Assembly: GCF_002018875.1 (NCBI RefSeq)
Contig: NZ_MVOL01000009.1
Span: 248,001 to 312,000, forward strand
Reading direction: 5' to 3'
Source of the DNA: Pseudomonas sp. MF4836
GTDB taxonomy: Bacteria; Pseudomonadota; Gammaproteobacteria; Pseudomonadales; Pseudomonadaceae
DNA length: 64,000 nt
Below the pieces are notes generated by a model. The model did no database searches and was not told the DNA's origin. It worked only from the letters and a program-made list of their open reading frames with translations. The position numbers and the translations under genes were made by a program. This document shows, in pieces, positions 25,092 to 33,378 of the stretch (position 1 is the stretch's first letter; each line of letters starts with the position of its first letter).

Positions 25092-26243
25092 TTACTTGAT
25101 GGTCAGGGCTTCCAGTTTGCCGCTGTTGCCATACACATAAATCATGTCACCCACCACCAGCGGACGTGCACGCAGGCCGTCGCTGTCGATGCGCTGACGG
25201 CCGACGAAACGACCGTCAACCTGGCTCAGCAGATGCAGGTAACCTTCCAGGTCACCGACCGCCACGTAGCTGGAGAACACTTCCGGAGCCGACAGTTGGC
25301 GGCGAGCCAGCGAGTCATTGCTCCACAGGGCAGTGGTGGAGCGCTCGTCAACACCTTCAACGGTGCCCGACGACAGGCTCACGTACACGCTGCCAAAACC
25401 CTGGGCGACGCCGGCATAGCTGGAAGCATCACGCTGCCAGAGCGGACGACCGCTTTCCAGGTCCAGGGCTGCAACGCGACCCTGGTAGCTGGCGACATAC
25501 AGGGTGCCGCCCGACAGCAGCAAGCCACCGTCGATGTCGACGACCCGATCCAGCTCGGAACGGCCCTGAGGAATAGCCACACGCTGCTCCCACACCGGCA
25601 CGCCGTTGCGGATATCCAGGGCGACCACTTTACCGGTCGACAGGCCGGCCACTGCCAGGCGGTTGGTCACCACCGGAGCACTGGTACCGCGCAGGGTCAG
25701 TACTGCAGGAGTGCTGTCATAGAGCCAGAGTTGGTTGCCGGTGCTGGCGTCGAGACCAATCACACGGTCGTCCTGGGTTTGCACCACCACCACATCGCCA
25801 TTGCTGGCAGGTGGGGCGAGGACTTCACTGGTCACGCGAGCGCGCCATTTTTCTTCGCCGCTGGACGCATCCAGGGCAACCACTTCGCCCTTCAGAGTGC
25901 CGATCATGACCAGGCCGTAACCCACGCCAACGGCGCCGGAAACAGGCAGTTCAAGGTCTTTCTTCCATTTGACGTCGCCGTTCATGCGATCCAGGGACAT
26001 CACCACGCCGGTAACGTCCGCGGCATAGATGGTGTCACCGTCGATGGCCGGAACCAGCATGTTGTATGTTTCGCCCTGGCCGTCACCGACCGAACGGCTC
26101 CACTGCTTCTGCAGGACCACTTCTTCTTTGAAGTCGACCAGCTCAGCCGGTGGCAGTTCTTTTTTGCTGTTGCTGCTGCAACCCGCGGCCAAAATGGCCA
26201 GAGCCAGCAATGCTGCATGTTTCCAACGAATCACGTCACGCAT
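25092..26243 (-). CDS. bamB: Outer-membrane assembly lipoprotein BamB
   Basis: Lipoprotein of the BAM complex, which inserts beta-barrel proteins into the outer membrane. The ATG at 26243 starts a signal peptide with lipobox LAAGC (Cys at about 21). The rest is an eight-bladed PQQ-type beta-propeller; repeated blade motifs such as VVALDASSGEEKW, VIGLDASTGNQLW and VVALDIRNGVPVWE are visible. Length 383 is normal. Its start overlaps the stop of the TPR gene by eight bases, as in the yfgM-bamB pair of gammaproteobacteria. Confidence 0.95.
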   Translation of the reverse strand: MRDVIRWKHAALLALAILAAGCSSNSKKELPPAELVDFKEEVVLQKQWSRSVGDGQGETYNMLVPAIDGDTIYAADVTGVVMSLDRMNGDVKWKKDLELPVSGAVGVGYGLVMIGTLKGEVVALDASSGEEKWRARVTSEVLAPPASNGDVVVVQTQDDRVIGLDASTGNQLWLYDSTPAVLTLRGTSAPVVTNRLAVAGLSTGKVVALDIRNGVPVWEQRVAIPQGRSELDRVVDIDGGLLLSGGTLYVASYQGRVAALDLESGRPLWQRDASSYAGVAQGFGSVYVSLSSGTVEGVDERSTTALWSNDSLARRQLSAPEVFSSYVAVGDLEGYLHLLSQVDGRFVGRQRIDSDGLRARPLVVGDMIYVYGNSGKLEALTIK

Positions 26244-26877
26244 CCCCTTTGGCCAGGTCGTCCAGCTTGATTTGTAGGCCACCGACCGCCGCTTCATCAG
26301 ACAGCGCAGCCTTGGCTTTTTGGTAAGCCGCGTGGGCTTCGTCGATCCGGCCCAGTTGGACCAGCAGGTCGCCCTTGAGCTCTTCACGAGTGGCCAGGAA
26401 CGACTTGTCAGCATCGCCGTCGAGCAACTTCAGTGCTTCATCGGCTTTGTTCTGTGCGGCCAGTACCTGCGCCAGGCGCTGGCGTGCAACTTCACCCAGG
26501 GTCGGGTTCACAGGCTTGTCGGCAATCGCCTTGAGCTCGCTGGCAGCATCGTCCAGCTTGCCGGTATCGACCGCGACCTTGGCCACGAACAGGCTGCCGT
26601 ATTGCGCGTAGGCGGTGCCGCCGAACTCGCTGTTGAGCTTGCCGGCCAGGTCCGCAACGCGCGCCGCATCCGGCTTGCCGTCAGGGGTCAGCGTGGTTTC
26701 AAGCAATTGCTGATAGAGCATCGAGGCGCCTTGCGACTGGTTGCTCTGATACTTGTGCCAGGCCTGCCAGCCGAACACGATGACCAGCGCCAACAGGCCG
26801 CCAGTAACCAGGGGTTTGCCGTTGCGCTGCCACCAGTCTTTGAATTCCGTCAGCTGTTCATCTTCGGTACTCGACAC
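26236..26877 (-). CDS. YfgM-like TPR protein, inner-membrane anchored
   Basis: A 213-residue protein with a short cytoplasmic N-terminus, one membrane segment (PLVTGGLLALVIVFGWQAW, about 20-40) and a periplasmic TPR-like domain. This is the layout of YfgM, an ancillary SecYEG subunit that hands proteins to periplasmic chaperones. It sits between hisS and bamB, the conserved yfgM place, and overlaps bamB, so co-expression with outer-membrane assembly is expected. Confidence 0.9.
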   Translation of the reverse strand: MSSTEDEQLTEFKDWWQRNGKPLVTGGLLALVIVFGWQAWHKYQSNQSQGASMLYQQLLETTLTPDGKPDAARVADLAGKLNSEFGGTAYAQYGSLFVAKVAVDTGKLDDAASELKAIADKPVNPTLGEVARQRLAQVLAAQNKADEALKLLDGDADKSFLATREELKGDLLVQLGRIDEAHAAYQKAKAALSDEAAVGGLQIKLDDLAKGDA

Positions 26878-26918
26878 CCCAATACTCCTTAATCGCTAAA
26901 TTCGGCTGTTTGACAGCT

Positions 26919-28208
26919 TCAACCCTGCACGACGCAGGTGGCCAGGTGTGCAGCGAGCGCATCCCAGGCAATGCTTTGTTGTTCGCCCTGGCCACGCAGG
27001 GGTTTGAAACCTACCACTTGCTGGGCCAGTTCGTCGTCACCGAGGATCAGTGCGTACAGCGCACCGCTCTTGTCGGCCTTCTTGAATTGACTCTTGAAGC
27101 TGCCGGCGCCGGCGTTGATCTGCAGGCGCAGGTTTGGCAGTTGATCGCGAACCCGCTCGCTCAAGGCCAGGGCGGCCAGTTCGGCAGCCTCGCCAAAGGC
27201 GCAGAGGTAGACATCGACCTGACGGGAAATCTCGTCCGGGATCTGCTCCAGGGTTTCCAGCAGCAGCACCAGGCGCTCGATACCCATGGCAAAACCTACG
27301 CCCGGGGTCGGCTTGCCGCCCATCTGCTCCACCAGGCCGTCGTAACGACCGCCCGCGCAGACAGTGCCCTGGGCGCCGAGCTTGTCGGTGACCCATTCGA
27401 AAACCGTCTTGCTGTAGTAATCCAGACCACGGACCAACTTGGGGTTGATCACATACGGAATGCCGGCAGCGTCCAGGCGCGCCTTGAGGCCTTCGAAATG
27501 CACCCGCGACTCTTCGTCGAGGTAGTCGGCCAGTTTCGGCGCATCCACCAATACCGCCTGAGTTTCCGGATGCTTGGTATCGAGCACCCGCAGCGGGTTG
27601 GTTTTCAGGCGGCGCTGGCTGTCTTCATCCAGCAACTCGAGGCGGGCCAAGAGGAATTCCACCAGCGCGTCGCGATAACGGGCACGAGCCTCGGCGGTGC
27701 CCAGGCTGTTGAGTTCGAGCTTGACCGCGTCACGAATACCCAGCTCGCCCCACAGGCGCCAGGTCAGCACGATCAGTTCGGCGTCGATGTCCGGACCGTC
27801 GAGGTTGAACACTTCGCAACCGATCTGGTGAAACTGGCGATAACGGCCTTTCTGCGGGCGTTCGTGGCGGAACATCGGGCCGATGTACCACAACTTCTGC
27901 ACCTGGCCACCGCCGGTAATGCCGTGTTCGAGGACCGCGCGCACGCACGCGGCGGTGCCTTCCGGACGCAGGGTCAGGGAGTCGCCGTTACGGTCTTCGA
28001 AGGTGTACATCTCTTTTTCGACAATGTCGGTCACTTCGCCGATGGAGCGCTTGAACAGATCGGTGAACTCGACGATCGGCATGCGGATCTGCTTGTAACC
28101 GTAGTTATCCAGCAGGCGCGCCACAGTGCTCTCGAAATAGCGCCACAGGGGCGTCTGCTCGGGCAGGATGTCATTCATGCCACGAATGGCTTGCAGAGAC
28201 TTGCTCAC
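26919..28208 (-). CDS. hisS: Histidyl-tRNA synthetase
   Basis: Class II aminoacyl-tRNA synthetase charging tRNA-His. It shows motif 2 (YIGPMFRHERPQKGRYRQFHQ), the histidine-specific box LVRGLDYYSKTVFEW, motif 3 (GFAMGIERL) and the anticodon-binding C-terminal domain from about 330. Length 429 fits. It is in a run of same-strand genes after ispG (24 bases). Confidence 0.97.
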   Translation of the reverse strand: MSKSLQAIRGMNDILPEQTPLWRYFESTVARLLDNYGYKQIRMPIVEFTDLFKRSIGEVTDIVEKEMYTFEDRNGDSLTLRPEGTAACVRAVLEHGITGGGQVQKLWYIGPMFRHERPQKGRYRQFHQIGCEVFNLDGPDIDAELIVLTWRLWGELGIRDAVKLELNSLGTAEARARYRDALVEFLLARLELLDEDSQRRLKTNPLRVLDTKHPETQAVLVDAPKLADYLDEESRVHFEGLKARLDAAGIPYVINPKLVRGLDYYSKTVFEWVTDKLGAQGTVCAGGRYDGLVEQMGGKPTPGVGFAMGIERLVLLLETLEQIPDEISRQVDVYLCAFGEAAELAALALSERVRDQLPNLRLQINAGAGSFKSQFKKADKSGALYALILGDDELAQQVVGFKPLRGQGEQQSIAWDALAAHLATCVVQG

Positions 28209-28232
28209 TAAAAATCCTTAAATTCTGTTGAA

Positions 28233-29342
28233 TCAGCCGCGCGCGATCACCGCAGCGTCAGCTTCGACCTTTTCGGCCGCTTTCTGGCGGATCAGCTTTT
28301 CCAGCTCATCCACCAGATTCTCATTCGTCAATTTCTGCGACGGCTTGCCGTCGATGTAAATCAGGTTCGGTGTACCGCCAGTCAGGCCGATATGGGCCTC
28401 CTTGGCTTCACCTGGACCGTTGACCACACAGCCGATGACCGCAACATCCAGCGGCACCAACAGGTCTTCAAGGCGCCCTTCCAGCTCGTTCATGGTCTTG
28501 ACCACATCGAAGTTCTGCCGCGAGCAGCTCGGGCAGGCGATGAAGTTGATACCACGGGAACGCAGATGCAGGGATTTGAGAATGTCGTAGCCGACTTTCA
28601 CTTCCTCGACCGGGTCAGCCGCCAGCGAGATGCGAATAGTATCGCCAATCCCGTCGGCCAGCAGCATACCGAGGCCCACGGCGGATTTCACCGTGCCTGA
28701 GCGCAAACCACCGGCTTCGGTGATGCCCAGGTGCAGCGGCTGGACGATTTCCTTGGCCAGCAGGCGGTAGGCTTCGACAGCCATGAACACATCGGAGGCC
28801 TTTACGCTGACCTTGAAATCCTGGAAATTCAGGCGTTCAAGGTGCTCGACGTGACGCAGGGCCGACTCAACCAGGGCTGCCGGGGTCGGTTCGCCGTATT
28901 TCTTCTGCAGATCCTTTTCCAGGGAGCCGGCGTTGACGCCGATGCGGATCGGGATCCCGCGGTCACGGGCGGCATCGACCACAGCACGCACACGGTCTTC
29001 ACGACCGATGTTGCCCGGGTTGATCCGCAGGCAATCGACGCCCAGCTCAGCCACGCGCAGGGCGATCCGGTAGTCGAAGTGGATGTCGGCCACCAGCGGT
29101 ACCTTGACCAGCTGCTTGATGCGACCGAATGCTTCGGCAGCGTCCATGTCCGGGACCGATACCCGCACGATATCCACGCCTGCGGCTTCCAGGCGGTTGA
29201 TCTGGGCCACGGTAGCGGCCACGTCATTGGTATCGCTGTTGGTCATGCTCTGCACCGCGATCGGGGCATCGCCCCCCACAGGCACCGAGCCAACCCAGAT
29301 TTTGCGGGACTCGCGACGTTTGATGGGAGATTCGCCGTGCAT
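28233..29342 (-). CDS. ispG: 4-hydroxy-3-methylbut-2-enyl diphosphate synthase (IspG/GcpE)
   Basis: Iron-sulfur enzyme of the MEP isoprenoid pathway, making HMBPP from the cyclic diphosphate. The N-terminal TIM barrel begins with GGDAPIAVQSMTNSDT; the C-terminal domain has the [4Fe-4S] ligands in ACPSCSRQ (two Cys) and VIGCVVNGPGEAKEA (third Cys), plus the GLTGGTP loop. At 369 residues it is full length. Three bases separate it from rodZ, a common gammaproteobacterial arrangement. Confidence 0.97.
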   Translation of the reverse strand: MHGESPIKRRESRKIWVGSVPVGGDAPIAVQSMTNSDTNDVAATVAQINRLEAAGVDIVRVSVPDMDAAEAFGRIKQLVKVPLVADIHFDYRIALRVAELGVDCLRINPGNIGREDRVRAVVDAARDRGIPIRIGVNAGSLEKDLQKKYGEPTPAALVESALRHVEHLERLNFQDFKVSVKASDVFMAVEAYRLLAKEIVQPLHLGITEAGGLRSGTVKSAVGLGMLLADGIGDTIRISLAADPVEEVKVGYDILKSLHLRSRGINFIACPSCSRQNFDVVKTMNELEGRLEDLLVPLDVAVIGCVVNGPGEAKEAHIGLTGGTPNLIYIDGKPSQKLTNENLVDELEKLIRQKAAEKVEADAAVIARG

Positions 29343-29345
29343 GAC

Positions 29346-30356
29346 TTATTGACCTAACTTCAGGCGAGCGGTCTCGCCACTGGTGAACGGAGCCACATCG
29401 ACCGCTTGTCCGTTGTAGCTGATTTGCGCGCCACGGGCGTAGCCCAGGCGTACGGCAAATGGCGGCTTGCCCGTCACGTCGGCGGTTTCGCCTTTACGCT
29501 TGAGGCCACTGAGCAGCACCTTGCCATTGCCATCAATGACCTGGGCCCAGCAATCAGCAATGAATTGAATCTGGACCTGACCCGAACCTGCCACCGGGGC
29601 TGCTGCGGGTGCCGATACGGCCGGGGCGGCAACCGTTGGGGCAGGCGTTACCGGCGCAGTCGGCGCGGCTGCTGCCGGGGCGCTGACCACCGGAGCGGGC
29701 GCGGTATGGGCCGGCGCTGCAACGGTTGGAGCAGAAGCAGCGGGGGCAGCGGGGCTGGCCGGGGCTTCAGCCGGGGTCTGAGCCTGTGGCAGGGCGAGGT
29801 TGGTAGCCCCCCCTTCAGCCTGACCTTCGACCACGGCCTGGTCTTCCGGCTCGTCGATCGGGTGAATATGTGTGGTGCCATCGGCGCCTTCGACTTCGAC
29901 GTGCTCCTGGCCGAACGACGTCAGGTCCTTGCTGCGCAGCGAGGTCTGATCCTGCCACCAGATAAAGCCACCGCCGACCACAGCCACCAGCAGCAACAGG
30001 CTGACGATGCGCAAAATGGTATGGGAAACCCGGACCGGTTCTTCAATACGACCCAAGGCATGCACGCTGCTGCCTTGAGAGTCGGAGCCGGTGTAAAGGT
30101 CGAACTGCTGGACCAGGTTGGTCTGCTCCATCCCCAGCAACTTGGCGTAGGCACGGATATAACCACGGGAAAAGGTATGTCCCGGCAGCTTGTCGAAAGC
30201 ACCGGTTTCCAGATTATTCAGCGAGCTCACGGTGAGATTGAGCTTCAGGGCCACTTCTGCCTGCGACCAACCATTGCTTTCGCGGGCCTGACGCAGGGTC
30301 TCACCGGGGTTTACGCGAGTCACTGCTAGAACTTCGGGATGCGCCGCTTTCATCAT
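29346..30356 (-). CDS. rodZ: Cell-shape protein RodZ
   Basis: Bitopic protein that links MreB filaments to the wall-synthesis machinery. The N-terminal cytoplasmic HTH (about 18-85) contains NPGETLRQARESNGWSQAEVA; one membrane segment lies at about 113-134 (LRIVSLLLLVAVVGGGFIWW). A long Ala/Pro linker covers about 190-255. The periplasmic DUF4115 domain ends the protein. The start overlaps the pilF stop by four bases. 336 residues is typical of pseudomonads. Confidence 0.93.
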   Translation of the reverse strand: MMKAAHPEVLAVTRVNPGETLRQARESNGWSQAEVALKLNLTVSSLNNLETGAFDKLPGHTFSRGYIRAYAKLLGMEQTNLVQQFDLYTGSDSQGSSVHALGRIEEPVRVSHTILRIVSLLLLVAVVGGGFIWWQDQTSLRSKDLTSFGQEHVEVEGADGTTHIHPIDEPEDQAVVEGQAEGGATNLALPQAQTPAEAPASPAAPAASAPTVAAPAHTAPAPVVSAPAAAAPTAPVTPAPTVAAPAVSAPAAAPVAGSGQVQIQFIADCWAQVIDGNGKVLLSGLKRKGETADVTGKPPFAVRLGYARGAQISYNGQAVDVAPFTSGETARLKLGQ

Positions 30357-31111
30357 TGCTCCGACAGGTATTGCTGATATTCCGGCGTACCGGGATAGAG
30401 TCGTTTTAATTGCAGACCATAACTGGCGGCCTTGTCGCGATCTTCAAACACATCCGCCAGCCGAACGCCGAGCAATAGACTACGTGCATTTTGCTCGCTC
30501 AGCAGGCTAAAACGGTCGTAATAGTCGCGTGCGGGGACATAATGCCTGTCTTCGAAGGACAACTCAGCCATTTCCAGCAAGGCGTGCGGTTGTTGACGAT
30601 TCAGACGCAGGGCTTTTTCCAGTTGCTGCTGGGCCAACTCACGCTGCCCCAATTTCTTTGCGGTCATGCCAAGGTTCTCGAACACGCGAGAACGCTCGGG
30701 GTACAGGGTATCAGCAGCAGCCTGTTCAAAGCGCTGATAAGCCTCTTTGTAACGTTTTTCTTCGAAGAGAAAGCTGCCGTAGTTATTGAGGATCCGAGCA
30801 TCGGCAGGGCGCGAGGCCAAGGCCTTGCGAAAATGCTCGTCGGCCAGCTCCGGCTCCATCTCGGCCTGGAACACCAGCCCCAGGGCGGCATTGGCATCGG
30901 CGTCCGACTCATCCAGCTCCAGGGCTTTCTTCAGCGGCACCTTGGCACGTTCGGTCATGCCCTGTTGCAGATACCCCAAACCCAGTTGCACATAGGCCTG
31001 ACGCGCTTCGTCGCGGCCCTTGCTGGTGTTCAGCGGGTTGAAATCACCCGACAGAACGCAGCCAGCCGAGAGGCTGACAACCAGCAACAGCAGCGCAACG
31101 CGAAAGGTCAT
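30353..31111 (-). CDS. pilF: Type IV pilus pilotin lipoprotein PilF
   Basis: Outer-membrane lipoprotein that delivers the PilQ secretin. The signal peptide ends in lipobox LSAGC (Cys about 18), followed by about six TPR repeats (AYVQLGLGYLQQGMTERAKV and following). Length 252 matches PilF/PilW of Pseudomonas. The position between rlmN and rodZ is the conserved one. It starts 12 bases after the rlmN stop. Confidence 0.94.
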   Translation of the reverse strand: MTFRVALLLLVVSLSAGCVLSGDFNPLNTSKGRDEARQAYVQLGLGYLQQGMTERAKVPLKKALELDESDADANAALGLVFQAEMEPELADEHFRKALASRPADARILNNYGSFLFEEKRYKEAYQRFEQAAADTLYPERSRVFENLGMTAKKLGQRELAQQQLEKALRLNRQQPHALLEMAELSFEDRHYVPARDYYDRFSLLSEQNARSLLLGVRLADVFEDRDKAASYGLQLKRLYPGTPEYQQYLSEQ

Positions 31112-31123
31112 GGAGAGCCTCTC

Positions 31124-32272
31124 TCAAGTACGATTCGCGGCGCTTTGCGGCATATCGGCATCAGCGCTCAACTCGCGCACCGCAATATAGCGTTCGCTGC
31201 GACGGGTGCGGTCCAGCACCTGCCCGACCAGTTGGCCACAGGCGGCATCAATATCCTCACCACGGGTGGTGCGCACGGTGACGTTGAAACCGGCGTGATG
31301 CAGCTGGTCCTGGAAACGACGGATGGCATTGTTGCTCGGCCGCTCGTAACCGGAGTGCGGGAACGGGTTGAACGGGATCAGGTTGATCTTGCACGGAATG
31401 TTCTTGAGCAACTCGATCATTTCAACCGCATGCTCGACCTTGTCGTTGATGTCCTTGAGCAAGGTGTACTCGATGGTCAGCACGCGCTTTTCGCCCAGGG
31501 ACGACATGTAGCGCTGGCAGGACTCGAGCAACATCTTCAGCGGGTACTTCTTGTTGATCGGCACCAGCTGGTTGCGCAACGCATCGTTGGGAGCGTGCAG
31601 GGACAACGCCAGCGAGACGTCGATGTGCTTGGACAGCTCATCGATCATCGGCACCACGCCGGAGGTCGACAGGGTCACTCGGCGCTTGGAGATGCCGTAA
31701 CCCAGGTCGTCCATCATCAGGTGCATGGCCGCGACGACGTTGTCGAAGTTCAGCAGCGGCTCGCCCATGCCCATCATCACCACGTTGGTGATGGCACGGT
31801 CGGCGGTCGCCGGGATGCTGCCGAACGATTTATTGGCAATCCACACCTGGCCGATGACTTCGGCGGCGGTGAGGTTGCTGTTGAAACCTTGCTTGCCGGT
31901 GGAGCAGAAACTGCAATCCAGGGCACAGCCTGCCTGGGACGAAACGCAAAGAGTGCCGCGTTTGCCCTGGGGAATGTACACGGTCTCGACGCAGCTGCCG
32001 GACGCCACGCGCACCACCCATTTACGGGTGCCATCGCTGGAGATGTCCTCGCTGACGACTTCAGGACCGCGAACCTCAGCAATCACCTTGAGCTTGTCGC
32101 GCAAGGCTTTGCTGACGTTCGTCATGGCGTCGAAATCATCGACGCCAAGGTGGTGAATCCATTTCATTACCTGACCGGCACGGAAACGCTTCTCCCCGAT
32201 TGAGTCGAAGAATTTTTCCATTTCCTGTTGAGTCAGACCCAACAGGTTGGTTTTTACAGTCGATGTAGTCAT
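31124..32272 (-). CDS. rlmN: 23S rRNA/tRNA adenine-C2 methyltransferase RlmN
   Basis: Radical SAM enzyme that methylates A2503 of 23S rRNA and A37 of some tRNAs. The CX3CX2C cluster motif is visible in GCALDCSFCSTGKQGFN (about residue 110-125). The catalytic Cys pair partner is in the C-terminal TTRGEDIDAACGQL. Length 382 is as in P. aeruginosa. It is 28 bases downstream of ndk on the same strand. Confidence 0.97.
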   Translation of the reverse strand: MTTSTVKTNLLGLTQQEMEKFFDSIGEKRFRAGQVMKWIHHLGVDDFDAMTNVSKALRDKLKVIAEVRGPEVVSEDISSDGTRKWVVRVASGSCVETVYIPQGKRGTLCVSSQAGCALDCSFCSTGKQGFNSNLTAAEVIGQVWIANKSFGSIPATADRAITNVVMMGMGEPLLNFDNVVAAMHLMMDDLGYGISKRRVTLSTSGVVPMIDELSKHIDVSLALSLHAPNDALRNQLVPINKKYPLKMLLESCQRYMSSLGEKRVLTIEYTLLKDINDKVEHAVEMIELLKNIPCKINLIPFNPFPHSGYERPSNNAIRRFQDQLHHAGFNVTVRTTRGEDIDAACGQLVGQVLDRTRRSERYIAVRELSADADMPQSAANRT

Positions 32273-32300
32273 GGATTCACCTTCACTCTTAAGCCAATGC

Positions 32301-32726
32301 TTAGCGAGTGGTTACTTCAGTAGCAGCGAAAAAGTAAGCGATTTCGCGAGCAGCAGCGGCTTCGGAGTCCGAACCGTGAACGGCGTTGGCGTCGATGGAC
32401 TCGGCGAAGTCAGCACGGATGGTGCCGGCAGCAGCTTCTTTAGGGTTGGTAGCGCCCATCAGCTCACGGTTCAGAGCGATAGCGTTTTCGCCTTCCAGAA
32501 CCTGAACAACAACCGGACCGGAAGTCATGAAGGCAACCAGCTCGCCGAAGAAACCACGAGCGCTGTGCTCAGCGTAGAAGCCTTCGGCTTCAGCTTTGGA
32601 CAGTTGCTTCATTTTCGAAGCTACAACGCGCAGGCCGGCTTCTTCGAAACGGGAAACGATCTTGCCGATGACGTTTTTTGCAACAGCGTCAGGCTTGATG
32701 ATGGAGAAAGTACGTTGAACAGCCAT
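32301..32726 (-). CDS. ndk: Nucleoside diphosphate kinase
   Basis: Balances NTP and dNTP pools by phosphate transfer through a histidine. The 141-residue protein starts MAVQRTFSIIKPDAV and has the active-site NAVHGSDS box (His about 117), both invariant in the family. It is preceded by the isc operon terminator, so it likely has its own promoter driving ndk-rlmN and following genes. Confidence 0.98.
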   Translation of the reverse strand: MAVQRTFSIIKPDAVAKNVIGKIVSRFEEAGLRVVASKMKQLSKAEAEGFYAEHSARGFFGELVAFMTSGPVVVQVLEGENAIALNRELMGATNPKEAAAGTIRADFAESIDANAVHGSDSEAAAAREIAYFFAATEVTTR

Positions 32727-32753
32727 GGTGTAACTCCAGAAACGGTAATTTGC

Positions 32754-32787
32754 GAAAAATTAAACCCGCGAATTATACGCGGGTTTA
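32754..32787 (-). terminator. isc operon terminator
   Basis: TAAACCCGCG (32761-32770) and CGCGGGTTTA (32778-32787) form a perfect 10-bp stem with loop AATTATA; on the minus strand ATTTTTCG follows. It separates iscX from ndk. Confidence 0.85.
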
Positions 32788-32818
32788 TAGGGATTGCCTA
32801 ACTGCGTACAGCGCGGAT

Positions 32819-33019
32819 TCAGTCCGCTTCTTCAATCCAGGCAGCCTGAATTGCTTCAAGAACTTTCTCGCCACCGCGAGCCGGATCGTCGCTGAACTCC
32901 GGCAGTGCCAGAACCCACTTGTGCAGATCGACAAAGTTTACATAGCGCGGATCCACTTCCGGCCGGGATTCGGCCAGCTGAATCGCGATTTCCAGCACAT
33001 CAACCCACTTCAGACTCAT
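32819..33019 (-). CDS. iscX: Iron-sulfur assembly protein IscX
   Basis: Small acidic protein that modulates IscS and may donate iron. The 66 residues start MSLKWVDVLEIAIQLAE and contain VDPRYVNFVDLHKWVLALPEF, the hallmark of the family. It is the last gene of the isc operon, 14 bases after fdx. Confidence 0.96.
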   Translation of the reverse strand: MSLKWVDVLEIAIQLAESRPEVDPRYVNFVDLHKWVLALPEFSDDPARGGEKVLEAIQAAWIEEAD

Positions 33020-33033
33020 GACTATTCCTTGAA

Positions 33034-33375
33034 TCAGTGCGGCGCTTCGGCGGCATGGTTGAGCGAGTATTTCGGGATTTCGACGGTCAGGTCTTCTTCA
33101 CCGACGATCGCCTGGCAGGACAGGCGCGACTGAGGCTCAAGCCCCCAGGCCTTGTCCAGCATGTCTTCTTCCAGTTCGTCCGCTTCATTCAGCGAATCGA
33201 ACCCTTCACGAATCACGCAGTGGCAGGTGGTGCAGGCACAGACACCGCCGCAGGCGCTTTCGATCTCGATATGGTTATCGTGGGCCACTTCGAGAATCGA
33301 GGTACCGGGCGGAACCTCTACAACCAGACCTTCCGGGCACAGCACGGCATGTGGCAGAAAAATGATCTGCGGCAT
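33034..33375 (-). CDS. fdx: [2Fe-2S] ferredoxin of the isc operon
   Basis: Electron donor for cluster assembly. The 113-residue protein has the ligands CGGVCACTTC plus a later Cys in SRLSCQAIVG, the adrenodoxin-like pattern. It lies three bases after hscA in the conserved hscB-hscA-fdx-iscX order. Confidence 0.97.
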   Translation of the reverse strand: MPQIIFLPHAVLCPEGLVVEVPPGTSILEVAHDNHIEIESACGGVCACTTCHCVIREGFDSLNEADELEEDMLDKAWGLEPQSRLSCQAIVGEEDLTVEIPKYSLNHAAEAPH

Positions 33376-33378
33376 CAG

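Noticed and set aside
23513..25099. 528-codon open frame opposite der
   Set aside because: Antisense shadow of Der with typical mirror composition.
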